64,000 bases of DNA from contig CAKSZJ010000005.1 of the NCBI GenBank assembly GCA_934525595.1, forward strand, positions 1 to 64,000, given 5' to 3'. The notes under the pieces were generated by a model, which had not been told where the DNA came from, ran no database searches, and saw nothing but the letters and a program-made list of their open reading frames with translations. The stretch comes from an uncultured Chiayiivirga sp. (GTDB lineage: Bacteria; Pseudomonadota; Gammaproteobacteria; Xanthomonadales; Xanthomonadaceae). Shown here one piece after another: positions 49,157 through 62,356 of the stretch (its first letter is position 1; each line of letters begins with the position of its first letter). Position numbers and translations under genes: made by a program.

Positions 49157-49352
49157 GCCCGCTCCGCTGGCGTTGGCGAGGCGTTCGGGGGGGCCTTCAC
49201 GCGCGACACCTCTGTGAAGTCAGGCAACGCGGCCGTGCTGCCGCCCCCGTGGAGGGCGGGCACAGTGGGGTGGGGTTCCAGAAGGCATCCGGAGCATCAG
49301 GGGCGCAACGCATGCCGCCTCGATCCGGGTCGAGGCGGCGGGGCCGGGTCGA

Positions 49353-50105
49353 CTACTTGTTGACCGAGCCGGGCAGTGAGAGGTCGCCGGACGCCACTTT
49401 GAACACGTCGACCACGCACAGCAGCGGATCATGCACGCTGGCGTTGACGCGCAGCGCGGCGGTCACCCCGTCGAACGTCGCGGCTTCCACGGCGCCGATA
49501 TCGTCGAACGGCACCCGGACTTCGACCGTATTCTGCTGGAATGTCGGGCTCCAGCCCGGGCTGTCGATCAGGATGGGGAGCCCCGGCCAGGTCTTGGGAA
49601 GGCGCGGCTTGCTGCCCTCCGGAATGTCCACGACCTTGAGCGCGCCGTCGCCGCAGGCGTTGTCGGGCTTCAACACGACCCAGTGCGAATGCCAGAGGTC
49701 GCCGTCGTTGTCCAGGTTGCCGTCGCCGTTTTCGTCGAACAGCGGCGTGTCGTCGAAATCCGGATGCGAGGTGACCGCGAAGGCGAGGATGCCCGCGCCG
49801 GATTCAAAACCGACCAGGGCGGAGTCCAGGGACGTGGGCCACACGTAGGAAAACACCGAACTGCCGGCAAGTTTTCCGGAGGGGCTGGGGCGACTCTCGC
49901 CGGCCTTGCCGGAGACGGCCATGTGGAAAATCGCCACGCTGCCCCGGGTCGATATCTTGGTGTGGATGATGTCGAACGGCGCGCGAACCGCAGCGGCCGG
50001 TTCGGAAGCGAGCCCGCCGTGATGGCCGGCTTCGTGGCCCGATGCCGAGGTGACGAGGCCGGCGGCCATCAGTGAGAGGACCAGCGGAGTTTTCAAGCGT
50101 GCCAT
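49353..50105 (-). CDS. Periplasmic protein of unknown family with acidic, Ca-binding-like loop
   Basis: 250 residues. A signal peptide (1-23, ending TSASG) is followed by a His-rich start (HEAGHHGG). Residues ~124-141 read DENGDGNLDNDGDLWHSH, an Asp/Asn/Gly-rich loop like an EF-hand or dockerin-type calcium site next to an HxH pair. The rest looks beta-rich, with two Cys (~150 and ~233) that could pair. I do not recognise the family. The ATG at 50105 follows AAAGGAGCACACC. It is divergent from the AraC regulator, 101 bases apart, which suggests shared control. The 236 bases to its 3' side hold only the tRNA terminator. Confidence 0.7.
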   Translation of the reverse strand: MARLKTPLVLSLMAAGLVTSASGHEAGHHGGLASEPAAAVRAPFDIIHTKISTRGSVAIFHMAVSGKAGESRPSPSGKLAGSSVFSYVWPTSLDSALVGFESGAGILAFAVTSHPDFDDTPLFDENGDGNLDNDGDLWHSHWVVLKPDNACGDGALKVVDIPEGSKPRLPKTWPGLPILIDSPGWSPTFQQNTVEVRVPFDDIGAVEAATFDGVTAALRVNASVHDPLLCVVDVFKVASGDLSLPGSVNK

Positions 50106-50206
50106 GGTGTGCTCCTTTGCGTGTGTGGGGTGGCAGTGGCGACACTCTAGGCCGCTTGTTGGTATGATTTGCTCCAATAAGTTCGAAAAACAGATCAATT
50201 CGTACA

Positions 50207-51103
50207 ATGACCGCGAGACCATCCCTCGACCGGCTTTCCGGCCTCCTTCGCCGTTTCAGCGTTCATGCGCATCTGCACCATTCCGGAATGCTGTGTGGAA
50301 TCAGCCACTTCGACGCCGGTCAGGGCTACGGGTACCTGCACGTACTGCGGCGCGGCAGCCTGGAGGTCAGCCATCCGCATGCGCGCGATGTGCCTGAGCA
50401 CCTGTGTCTGGACGAGCCGACGCTGCTGTTCTATCCGCGGCCGCTCACCCATCGTTTCCACAATCCCCCGGTGGAAGGCTCGGACCTGACCTGCGCGCGC
50501 CTGGCGTTCGAAGGCGGTGGCGACAGCCCACTCGTGCGTGCGCTGCCGCCGCTGGTGGCACTGCCGCTGGCGCGCGTTGCCGGCCTGGATCAGGCGCTTG
50601 AACTGCTGTTCGCCGAAGCCGATCGGGTGCGCTGTGGCCATCGGCTTCTGGTCGACCGGTTGTTCGAGGTGGTCCTCATCCAGCTGCTGCGCTGGCTGCT
50701 CGATCATCCCCGCGAGGCTGGCGTGCGACCTGGCGTCATCTTCGCGCTGTCCGACGCGCGCCTGGCGCGCGCGCTGACGGCCGTGCACGAAGCGCCCGGC
50801 GAGCCGTGGACGCTGGAGCGGATGGCGGAGCGTGCCGGCATGTCGCGCACTGCGTTCGCCAATGCCTTCCGCGATGCGGTGGGACAGACTCCGGCCGATT
50901 ATCTGGCGGCGTGGCGCATGGACCTGGCGCAGGCGCGCCTGAGTGGAGGTGAGTCGATCAAGCGCCTGGCTGCCGAACTGGGCTATGCCAGCCCATCCGG
51001 TTTTTCCAGGGCGTTCACGGCCAGGCACGGACTCACGCCCCGCCAGTGGCTTTCCCGCAGGACCTCGGAAGACGATGACGCCGCGGCGGCGCGAGCAGAC
51101 TGA
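50207..51103 (+). CDS. AraC-family transcriptional regulator
   Basis: 298 residues. The N-terminal cupin-like sensor domain (~15-110, with GYLHVLRRGSLEVSHPH) is of the type found in AraC proteins with a cupin_6 ligand domain. The C-terminal double helix-turn-helix (~195-290) contains LERMAERAGMSRTAFANAFRD and IKRLAAELGYASPSGFSRAF. It probably controls the divergent periplasmic gene through the AT-richer 101-base interval; the signal is unknown. Confidence 0.88.
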   Translation: MTARPSLDRLSGLLRRFSVHAHLHHSGMLCGISHFDAGQGYGYLHVLRRGSLEVSHPHARDVPEHLCLDEPTLLFYPRPLTHRFHNPPVEGSDLTCARLAFEGGGDSPLVRALPPLVALPLARVAGLDQALELLFAEADRVRCGHRLLVDRLFEVVLIQLLRWLLDHPREAGVRPGVIFALSDARLARALTAVHEAPGEPWTLERMAERAGMSRTAFANAFRDAVGQTPADYLAAWRMDLAQARLSGGESIKRLAAELGYASPSGFSRAFTARHGLTPRQWLSRRTSEDDDAAAARAD

Positions 51104-51281
51104 AGCGCCTGCACGGTTCGATCCGCAGTGGCTTGCGGCCCTGCGTGGCTTTGTGAAGGGCGGACGCGCGCAAGGGCGGTGTACTTCCGGGCACTTGTGA
51201 TCCGGCGTCGCAGGACGCATGGTGTGCAGACGCCGAAATGCCGAGAGGATCGCCGACGGGTGCGCCGTCGCCGTCGTTCCC

Positions 51282-52361
51282 ATGCCCACCAGCCAACCCG
51301 ATCGCGCCCCGCCTGCGCCACCGCCCGAGCCTTCGCCCGCCGAGCCGCGTCCCATCAGCCTTGCGCTGCAGGGCGGCGGCGCGCACGGCGCGTTCACCTG
51401 GGGCGTGCTGGACCGGTTGCTCGAAGACGGACGCGTCCGCATCGAGGCGATCAGCGGCACCAGCGCAGGCGCCATGAATGCCGCAGCGCTCGCGGCCGGG
51501 ATGCATGAAGGCGGCCCCGAAGGCGCGCGCCGCGCGCTCGACCGGTTCTGGACCAGCGTCAGCGACTACGCCGCGCTGAGTCCGATGCAGCGTACCTCGA
51601 TGGATCGCATGCTGGGGCGCTGGGATCTGGACCGCTCGCCCGCCTACCACTGGTTCAGCTTCCTCGGCCAGCTGTTTTCCCCGTACCAGACCAATCCTCT
51701 CAACTACCAGCCGCTGCGCGACATCCTCAAACGGCAGATCGACATCGAAGCGCTGCGTGCCTGCGATTCGATCCAGGTCTTCGTCACCGCGACCCGCGTG
51801 CGCACCGGCCGGGCGCGGGTGTTCGACCGCAGTGACATCTCGCTCGACGCGCTGCTCGCCTCGGCCTGCCTGCCGCACCTGTTCCAGGCGGTGGAAATCG
51901 ACGGCGATGCCTACTGGGACGGCGGATACATGGGCAATCCCGCGATCTGGCCGCTGATCTACCGCGCCGCCAGCGCCGATGTGGTGCTGGTGCAGATCAA
52001 CCCGCTGGAACGCGAAGGGGTGCCGCATACGCCGCTGGAGATCAGCGACCGGATCGACGAGATCGCGTTCAACTCCTCGCTCATGCACGAGATGCGCGCC
52101 ATCTCTTTCGTGCAGCGGCTGCTGGAGCAGGACGCGTTGAAGGAGCCGTTCGCTTCGCGCTACCGCAACATGCGCATCCACAGCATCGACAACGAGCGCG
52201 CCATGCAGGCGCTCGGCGTCTCCAGCAAGTTCAACGCCGAACGCGGCTTCCTGGAGCACCTCAAGTCCATTGGCAGGAGCAGCGCCGAGCGCTGGCTGGT
52301 CCGGACACTGCCCGACCTGGGCGTCCGCTCGAGCGTGGACGTGCGGGCCACATTCCTTTGA
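51282..52361 (+). CDS. Patatin-like phospholipase
   Basis: 359 residues. The oxyanion motif LQGGGAHGAF is at ~30-38, the nucleophile GTSAG has Ser at ~61, and the Asp of the dyad is in YWDGGYMG (~213). A Pro-rich N-terminal stretch (~1-25) precedes the domain. The start at 51282 was chosen over an upstream in-frame ATG because the added part is Arg-rich and unlike the family. It lies 18 bases before 3-hydroxybutyrate dehydrogenase, a pairing seen in other proteobacteria, suggesting a lipid or polyhydroxybutyrate link. Confidence 0.88.
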   Translation: MPTSQPDRAPPAPPPEPSPAEPRPISLALQGGGAHGAFTWGVLDRLLEDGRVRIEAISGTSAGAMNAAALAAGMHEGGPEGARRALDRFWTSVSDYAALSPMQRTSMDRMLGRWDLDRSPAYHWFSFLGQLFSPYQTNPLNYQPLRDILKRQIDIEALRACDSIQVFVTATRVRTGRARVFDRSDISLDALLASACLPHLFQAVEIDGDAYWDGGYMGNPAIWPLIYRAASADVVLVQINPLEREGVPHTPLEISDRIDEIAFNSSLMHEMRAISFVQRLLEQDALKEPFASRYRNMRIHSIDNERAMQALGVSSKFNAERGFLEHLKSIGRSSAERWLVRTLPDLGVRSSVDVRATFL

Positions 52362-52379
52362 CCCAGCAAGGAGAACGAC

Positions 52380-53162
52380 ATGCCCAAGGGCAAGACCGTA
52401 CTGGTCACCGGTTCCACCAGCGGCATCGGTTACGGCGTCGCCGAGGCTTTCGCCGCGGCGGGCGCCAACGTCATGCTCAACGGTTTCGGAGACGCCGCCG
52501 AGATCGGCAAGATTCGCCAGGCGCTGGCGCAAAAGCACGGCGTGCAGGTGGGCTATTCCGGCGCCGACATGAGCAAGCCGGCGGAAATCCGCCAGATGGT
52601 GCAGGACACGGTGGCGCAGTTCGGCCGCCTCGACGTGCTGGTCAACAACGCCGGCATCCAGCACACCGCGCCGGTGGAGGAGTTCCCCGAGGAAAAGTGG
52701 GATGCGATCCTCGCAATCAACCTTTCGGCCGCCTTCCATGCGATCAGGGCCGCAGTGCCGGGCATGAAGCAGCGCGGCTGGGGTCGCATCATCAACACCG
52801 CCTCGGTGCACGGGCTGGTGGCCAGCGTGAACAAGGTCGCCTACGTCGCGGCCAAGCACGGCATCGTCGGGCTCACCAAGGTCACCGCGCTGGAGCTGGC
52901 CAATGACGGCATCACCTGCAACGCCATCTGCCCGGGCTGGGTGCGTACGCCGCTGGTGGAAAAGCAGATCGAGGCGCGCGCGCAGCAAGCCGGTATTTCC
53001 GTGGATCAGGCCAAGCAGCAGCTTCTGTCTGAAAAGCAGCCGATGACCGAGTTCACCTCGCCGGCCGCCATCGGTGCGCTGGCGGTCTTCCTGTGCTCGG
53101 ACACGGCCGCGACCATGACGGGAGTGTCGCTGCCGATCGACGGCGGGTGGACCGCGCAGTAG
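52380..53162 (+). CDS. bdhA: D-3-hydroxybutyrate dehydrogenase
   Basis: A 260-residue short-chain dehydrogenase that interconverts 3-hydroxybutyrate and acetoacetate with NAD. The cofactor loop TGSTSGIG is at 10-17, NNAG at 89-92, and the Ser142-Tyr155-Lys159 set lies in TASVHG and AYVAAK. CNAICPGWVRTPLVEKQI is typical of this dehydrogenase. A GGAG site precedes the ATG. Same operon as the patatin gene. Confidence 0.92.
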   Translation: MPKGKTVLVTGSTSGIGYGVAEAFAAAGANVMLNGFGDAAEIGKIRQALAQKHGVQVGYSGADMSKPAEIRQMVQDTVAQFGRLDVLVNNAGIQHTAPVEEFPEEKWDAILAINLSAAFHAIRAAVPGMKQRGWGRIINTASVHGLVASVNKVAYVAAKHGIVGLTKVTALELANDGITCNAICPGWVRTPLVEKQIEARAQQAGISVDQAKQQLLSEKQPMTEFTSPAAIGALAVFLCSDTAATMTGVSLPIDGGWTAQ

Positions 53163-53227
53163 GCGCGGATGCCGAAGGCCCCGCGCGCGCCGTATGATGG
53201 ATGCGGATGGCGAAAGGGAGAGCTTCG

Positions 53228-54001
53228 ATGGCTTCCAGTGGCGAGGTGGCGCGGGTTGCGGTCCTCGTGGACTGCGACAATGTGCAACCGGAGATCGTCG
53301 ACTCCGCGCTGCGGTTCGGGGCGCAGTTCGGCCGCGTCGTGGTGCGGCGCGGGTACGGCAATGCAAGCACGCTGGCGGGCAAGTGGCGTGAAAAGCTGAT
53401 GGAGCAGGCATTCACGCCTTACCTGCAGTACCAATATGCCGGCGGCAAGAACACGGCCGACATCGCGCTGGCGCTCGATGCCATGGAGCTGCTGTTCGAC
53501 GAGCGGGTCGACGTGTTTTGCCTGGTGACCAGCGACTCGGACTTTGCCTACGTGTGCCGCAAGCTTCGCGAGCGCGGATCACTGATGTGCATCGTCGGCG
53601 AGGCCAAGACCCCTGAAGCCCTGCGCAATGCGGCCGATCATTTTTTCGAGTGGTTGCCCGCCTCCGATTCCTTGCCCGACGCTCCCGCGGGACACAGGCC
53701 GGATACAGCCCGTAGCCCGCACGGCAAGAGTGCCGAGGTCGAGCCGAAGGCCACCACCGCTAAGCGCCGCCCCATGAGCGTCGTGGATGCGGTGACGATG
53801 CTGGCAGGCAATTCGGCCGACGGACGGGTCGACCTGGGCGCGCTGGGAAACTACCTGCGCCGCACCGATTCCTCGTTCACGCCCAAGACCTACGGTCACA
53901 GCGGGCTTCTGGACATGCTCAGGACCTATGACCTGCTGCGCGTGGGGCAAGCCGAGGGCGGCGGCTGGTGGGTGAGCCTGGCCGAACCGGGCGAGCGCTA
54001 G
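53228..54001 (+). CDS. NYN-domain RNase-like protein with C-terminal OST-HTH/LOTUS domain
   Basis: 257 residues. The N-terminal NYN (PIN-like) domain has the acidic residues of the family in VLVDCDNVQPEIVD, KNTADIALALDAMELL and VTSDSDFAYVCRKL. A variable linker (~140-185) follows. The C-terminal ~65 residues with LGNYLRRTDSSFTPKTYGHSGLLDML fit an OST-HTH/LOTUS RNA-binding domain. It probably cuts or binds RNA; the target is unknown. The start at 53228 follows GGGAGAGC. Confidence 0.85.
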   Translation: MASSGEVARVAVLVDCDNVQPEIVDSALRFGAQFGRVVVRRGYGNASTLAGKWREKLMEQAFTPYLQYQYAGGKNTADIALALDAMELLFDERVDVFCLVTSDSDFAYVCRKLRERGSLMCIVGEAKTPEALRNAADHFFEWLPASDSLPDAPAGHRPDTARSPHGKSAEVEPKATTAKRRPMSVVDAVTMLAGNSADGRVDLGALGNYLRRTDSSFTPKTYGHSGLLDMLRTYDLLRVGQAEGGGWWVSLAEPGER

Positions 54002-54031
54002 GCACCGTCGCGCCGCTGTCGGAGAAACGAA

Positions 54032-54055
54032 AACGGCAGCCCGGAGGCTGCCGTT
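54032..54055. terminator. Bidirectional terminator between the NYN gene and thiolase
   Basis: AACGGCAGCC, loop CGGA, GGCTGCCGTT: a perfect 10-bp stem. On the minus strand it is followed by TTCGTTTC, so it chiefly ends the thiolase transcript. Confidence 0.8.
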
Positions 54056-54076
54056 CCCGCATCCGGTGGTGGCCGG

Positions 54077-55252
54077 TCAGATCCGCTCGATCGCGATCGC
54101 GGTGGCTTCGCCGCCGCCGATGCACAGCGCCGCGACGCCGCGCTTGCCGCCGCTGCGGATCAGGGCGTGCAGCAGGGTGACCACGAGGCGGGTGCCGGTG
54201 GCGCCGATCGGGTGGCCCAGCGCGCATGCACCGCCGTTGATGTTGAGCTTTTCGTGCGGGATGCCCAGATCCTTGATCGGCGCCATTGCCACGCAGGCGA
54301 ACGCCTCGTTCACCTCGAACAGGTCGACGTCGCCGACCTTCCAGCCCGCCTTGTCCAGGACGCTCTGGATCGCGGCTACGGGCGCGGTGGTGAACCACTC
54401 CGGAGCCTGTGCGTGCCCGGCGTGGGCCACCACGCGGGCGAGAGGAGCGATGCCGCGCGCCTTCGCCTCATCGGCGGAAAGCAGCACCACGGCGGCCGCG
54501 CCGTCGGAAATGCTCGACGAGCTGGCCGCGGTGACGGTGCCGTCCTTGTTGAAGGCCGGGCGCAGGGTGGGGATCTTTTCGATGCTGCAGCGTCCCGGCT
54601 GCTCGTCGCTGGCGTAGCTCACTTCACCCTTGCGGCCGGCAACGACCACCGGAGCGATCTCGGCGGCAAAGGCGTCGGAAGCCTGTGCGGCCAGGGCGCG
54701 ACGCACGCTTTCCGCGGCGAAGGCGTCCTGATCCTCACGGGTGAAACCGTATTCCTTCGAGGTGGCGTCTGCGAAGACGCCCATCGACTTGCCGTCGTAG
54801 GGATTGGTGAGGCCGTCCCAGGCCATGTGGTCGATGAGCTCTCCAGAGCCGTAGCGGATGCCCGTGCGCGAACCGTTGAGCAGGTGCGGCGCGTTGCTCA
54901 TCGATTCCATGCCGCCGGCCACCACGATCTTCGCCGAGCCGGCGCGGATCAGGTCGGTGGCGAACATGATGGCTTTCATGCCCGAGCCACAGACCTTGTT
55001 GATCGTGGTGCAGGTGGTGGACGCGGGCAGGCCTGCGGCAAGCACCGCCTGACGCGCGGGCGCCTGACCCAAGCCGGCGGGCAGCACGCAGCCGATGATC
55101 GCCTCGTCCACCTGGTCGCTCGCGATACCGGCGTGTTCCAGCGCGGCTTTGATCGCGGTGGCGCCCAGCGTGGGCGTGGGCACGCCGCTGAACTGGCCAA
55201 GGAAGGAACCGATGGCGGTGCGCTTGGCACCGGCGATGACGACGTCGCTCAT
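54077..55252 (-). CDS. Acetyl-CoA C-acetyltransferase (thiolase)
   Basis: 391 residues. The active-site Cys is Cys88 in INKVCGSGMKAIM; the His lies in GGACALGHPIGATG and the second Cys in ALCIGGGEAT. It condenses two acetyl-CoA to acetoacetyl-CoA or runs in reverse, which fits with the nearby 3-hydroxybutyrate dehydrogenase. No phaB or phaC is in the window, so polyhydroxybutyrate synthesis cannot be claimed. A palindrome lies 24 bases before its start. Confidence 0.92.
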   Translation of the reverse strand: MSDVVIAGAKRTAIGSFLGQFSGVPTPTLGATAIKAALEHAGIASDQVDEAIIGCVLPAGLGQAPARQAVLAAGLPASTTCTTINKVCGSGMKAIMFATDLIRAGSAKIVVAGGMESMSNAPHLLNGSRTGIRYGSGELIDHMAWDGLTNPYDGKSMGVFADATSKEYGFTREDQDAFAAESVRRALAAQASDAFAAEIAPVVVAGRKGEVSYASDEQPGRCSIEKIPTLRPAFNKDGTVTAASSSSISDGAAAVVLLSADEAKARGIAPLARVVAHAGHAQAPEWFTTAPVAAIQSVLDKAGWKVGDVDLFEVNEAFACVAMAPIKDLGIPHEKLNINGGACALGHPIGATGTRLVVTLLHALIRSGGKRGVAALCIGGGEATAIAIERI

Positions 55253-55275
55253 GGTGGACTCCTGGGAAGGGTGAC

Positions 55276-55291
55276 GGGCATTGGAATGCCC
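55276..55291 (-). promoter_or_regulatory. Palindrome upstream of thiolase, possible operator
   Basis: GGGCATT-GG-AATGCCC is a perfect 7-bp inverted repeat upstream of the thiolase ATG, and a weak -10-like CAGAAT on the minus strand lies just beyond it. A repressor site is possible; the regulator is unknown. Confidence 0.35.
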
Positions 55292-55491
55292 GCGGGGAGG
55301 GAACGCCTATTCTGGCAGAAGCATGGTCGCCGGCGCGGATCGTGTTCAACGGCACGCGCTGGCCAAGGCGTCGCGCCGAGCCACGGGGCCGTGCGCGAAA
55401 GTCTCCCTGTCGATCGATTGGAGCGCCTTTCAAGCGCGCGACAGCAGCACACCCGGCGCACTGGTTCGCGCAATGTGGCGCCAGCCAGTAG

Positions 55492-58040
<2,549 letters not shown>

Positions 58041-58046
58041 CCTACG

Positions 58047-59692
<1,646 letters not shown>

Positions 59693-59702
59693 CCTCACAT
59701 TT

Positions 59703-60005
59703 ATGGGGCGCGTGACTGCCGCACTGCTGATGCTCCTCATCGTCTGGTTCCAGTTCAAGTACTGGGTCGGAAGCGGCGGCATGCGCGAGGTCGAAGCGCT
59801 GCGCGAGCGCGTGGAGGCGCAGGCACGCGAGAACGCGGCGCTGGAACAGCGCAACGCCGCGCTCCAGGCCGAAGTGGAGGATCTGCGGGAAGGCAAGGCC
59901 GCGCTGGAAGAGCGCGCGCGTTCGGAACTGGGCCTGGTGAAGCCCGGGGAAACCTTCTATCGCGTTATCGATCCGCCGCCTTCCGGCGCGAGACCGCAGC
60001 AATGA
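59703..60005 (+). CDS. ftsB: Cell division protein FtsB
   Basis: 100 residues. One N-terminal transmembrane helix ([16 protein letters not shown]) is followed by a periplasmic coiled coil (~25-75) and the conserved [14 protein letters not shown]. FtsB joins FtsL and FtsQ in the divisome. The stop overlaps ispD in ATGA form. Confidence 0.93.
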   Translation: MGRVTAALLMLLIVWFQFKYWVGSGGMREVEALRERVEAQARENAALEQRNAALQAEVEDLREGKAALEERARSELGLVKPGETFYRVIDPPPSGARPQQ

Positions 60006-60721
60006 GCGCGGTTGCCGGGCCGGGCGGCGTATGGGTCGTGGTGCCGGCCGCCGGGCGCGGTGCGCGCGCGGGCGGCGAGGTGCCCAAGCAATACCGGATC
60101 CTGCTCGGGCGACCGATGATCGAGCACAGCCTGCGCGCGCTGGCGGCACATCCGCGCATCGCCGGTCTGATGGTGGTGCTGGCGGCCGACGATGCGCGCT
60201 GGCCCGGCTGGCGCGAGCTGGAAGGCAAACCGGTGCGCACCGCCATCGGCGGCGCCGAGCGCGCGGATTCCGTGCTGGCGGGCCTCGATGCGCTTCCCGA
60301 ATCCGTTGCCGCAGCCGATGCCGTGCTGGTGCACGACGCGGCGCGACCGTGTCTTTCACATGCCGATCTCGACGCGCTGCTCGATTGCACTGCACCGCAC
60401 GGCGCGCTGCTTGGAGTGCCGATGGCCGATACGCTCAAGCGCGCCGATGGCCAACAGTGCGTCCAGGAGACCGTGCCGCGCGCCGGGCTGTGGCGCGCAT
60501 TGACGCCTCAGCGCTTCCCGCGCGGCGCGCTTGCGCAGGCCTTGCGCGCGGCGGCGCGGGACTGCGTCGCGGTGACCGACGAGGCCATGGCAATGGAGCG
60601 TGCCGGGTTCCGCCCGCGGTTGGTGGAAGGCGCCGCCGACAACATCAAGGTCACCACGCCGCGCGACTTCGCGCTGGCCGAATTCCTGCTGGCGCAGCGC
60701 GCCCCGGAGCCTGCGGCATGA
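60002..60721 (+). CDS. ispD: 2-C-methyl-D-erythritol 4-phosphate cytidylyltransferase
   Basis: 239 residues of the MEP isoprenoid pathway. The nucleotide loop [19 protein letters not shown] has the conserved Arg and Lys; [11 protein letters not shown] is the metal-binding region, and TDEAMAMER and [14 protein letters not shown] are family motifs. It overlaps ftsB and ispF by four bases each. Confidence 0.96.
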   Translation: MSAVAGPGGVWVVVPAAGRGARAGGEVPKQYRILLGRPMIEHSLRALAAHPRIAGLMVVLAADDARWPGWRELEGKPVRTAIGGAERADSVLAGLDALPESVAAADAVLVHDAARPCLSHADLDALLDCTAPHGALLGVPMADTLKRADGQQCVQETVPRAGLWRALTPQRFPRGALAQALRAAARDCVAVTDEAMAMERAGFRPRLVEGAADNIKVTTPRDFALAEFLLAQRAPEPAA

Positions 60722-61230
60722 GCCTTCCCTTTCGTACCGGCATGGGTTTCGATGTGCACGCCTTCGGGCCGGGCGACCGTGTCGTCATCGGCGGCGTGAC
60801 GATTCCGCACGAGCGCGGCCTGGTCGCGCACTCTGACGGCGACGTGCTGATCCACGCGCTCTGCGACGCTCTGCTGGGCGCGCTGGCACTGGGCGATATC
60901 GGCCGGCACTTCCCGCCGGGGGATCCGCGCTGGGCGGGCGTGGACAGCCGCGAGCTGCTGCGCGAGGTCATTGCCATGATCCACGCGCGCGGCTGGCGCG
61001 TGGGCAACGTCGATGCCGTGGTGATCTGCGAGCGTCCCAAGCTGCTGCCGCACATCGGCGACATGCGCGACCGGCTGGCGGCTGACCTTGGCGTCGATGC
61101 CGGTTCGGTGGGCGTCAAGGCCACCACCTCGGAAAGGCTGGGCTTCACCGGGCGCGGCGAGGGCATCGCCGCGCAGGCGGTGGTGCTGCTTGCGCGCACG
61201 GACGGATTCGAGGGCGGCGCGCGTGACTGA
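60718..61230 (+). CDS. ispF: 2-C-methyl-D-erythritol 2,4-cyclodiphosphate synthase
   Basis: 170 residues. The zinc ligands are in [11 protein letters not shown] and the following [10 protein letters not shown] region, and [19 protein letters not shown] is the signature. It makes MEcPP in the MEP pathway. It overlaps ispD (ATGA) and truD by eight bases. Confidence 0.97.
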   Translation: MSLPFRTGMGFDVHAFGPGDRVVIGGVTIPHERGLVAHSDGDVLIHALCDALLGALALGDIGRHFPPGDPRWAGVDSRELLREVIAMIHARGWRVGNVDAVVICERPKLLPHIGDMRDRLAADLGVDAGSVGVKATTSERLGFTGRGEGIAAQAVVLLARTDGFEGGARD

Positions 61231-62314
61231 TACGCCGGGTGCGGACGGGTGGAACGCCGACGCTGCGGCGTCGCCGTGCAACGGCTCCGGCAAAGCGCCC
61301 CGGGCGCTTGGTCCGCCCGTGCTGAGCGCACTCATCCGCAGTGTGCCGGAGGATTTCCTGGTTGAAGAGATCCTTGGCTTCGAACCTTCGGGACAGGGCG
61401 AGCACCTGTTTCTCTGCGTGGAAAAGCGCGCTGCGAACACCGTCTGGGTGGCGCAGCAGCTGGCGCGCTGGGCCGGCGTACCCGAACACGCCGTCGGGTA
61501 CGCCGGGCTCAAGGACCGTCACGCGGTCACGCGCCAGGCCTTCACCGTCCACCTGCCCGGACGCGATGCGCCAGCGCTGGAGTCGATCGCGATCGAGGGC
61601 GTTGAGGTGCTGTCCGCCACCCGCCACGCGCGCAAGCTGCCGCGCGGAGCGCTGCGCGGCAACCGCTTCCGGCTGAGGCTGTGCGGAACGCGCGGCGAGC
61701 CGCAGGCGATCGCACAGCGCCTGGCCGACATCGCTGCGCGCGGCGCGCCAAACCGTTTCGGCGAGCAGCGCTTCGGGCGCGACGGCGGCAACCTCGACGC
61801 CGCCCGGGAAATGTTCGCGGGGAAGCGCGTTTCGCGAGACAAACGGTCAATCCTGCTTTCGGCCGCGCGCTCGGAGCTGTTCAACCGGATTCTCGATGAA
61901 CGCATCCGCCGCGAGGCCTGGGATCGCGGCCTGCCGGGCGAGGTGTTCATGCTCGACGGCAGCCACAGCGTGTTCGTCGCACAGGCCGGTGACGAGGCGC
62001 TCGAGGCCCGTCTGGCTGCGTTCGACATCCATCCCACCGGTGCGCTCTGGGGGGCCGGCGAGCCGCGCAGCGGCGAGGCCGTGCGTGCTCTCGAAGAGGA
62101 GGTGGCAAGCGCAGATCCGGTGTTGGCGGAAGGACTGGTGCGCGCCGGACTCCGGCAGGAGCGGCGCGCGCTGCGCGTGGCGGTGCGGGCACTGGAAGGG
62201 AGGATGGACGGCGACGTGTTGTCGCTTTCGTTCGAACTTCCCGCCGGCAGCTACGCCACCGCGGTGCTCGATGCGCTGGGCGAAACGCGCGACGGATCGC
62301 GCGGCGCCGCATGA
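61223..62314 (+). CDS. truD: tRNA pseudouridine synthase TruD
   Basis: 363 residues from a GTG at 61223, inside the end of ispF. TruD makes pseudouridine 13 in tRNA-Glu. The catalytic Asp lies in [14 protein letters not shown]. The insertion domain follows, and the C-terminal part includes a [10 protein letters not shown] segment. The first ~25 residues are poorly conserved, so a later start is possible. It completes the eno-ftsB-ispD-ispF-truD run. Confidence 0.94.
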   Translation: MTDTPGADGWNADAAASPCNGSGKAPRALGPPVLSALIRSVPEDFLVEEILGFEPSGQGEHLFLCVEKRAANTVWVAQQLARWAGVPEHAVGYAGLKDRHAVTRQAFTVHLPGRDAPALESIAIEGVEVLSATRHARKLPRGALRGNRFRLRLCGTRGEPQAIAQRLADIAARGAPNRFGEQRFGRDGGNLDAAREMFAGKRVSRDKRSILLSAARSELFNRILDERIRREAWDRGLPGEVFMLDGSHSVFVAQAGDEALEARLAAFDIHPTGALWGAGEPRSGEAVRALEEEVASADPVLAEGLVRAGLRQERRALRVAVRALEGRMDGDVLSLSFELPAGSYATAVLDALGETRDGSRGAA

Positions 62315-62315
62315 G

Positions 62316-62344
62316 GCCGGACCGGGTCTCATGCCCGGCCCGGC
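62316..62344. terminator. Hairpin between truD and the convergent lipoprotein gene
   Basis: GCCGG-A-CCGGG and CCCGG-C-CCGGC pair around TCTCATG with one A-C mismatch. There is no U-tract on either side. It sits at the convergent gene junction. Confidence 0.4.
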
Positions 62345-62356
62345 GCATGCAACGGA

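Noticed and set aside
53006..53434. Minus-strand open frame across the end of 3-hydroxybutyrate dehydrogenase
   Set aside because: It overlaps two well-supported plus-strand genes and has no recognisable domain.
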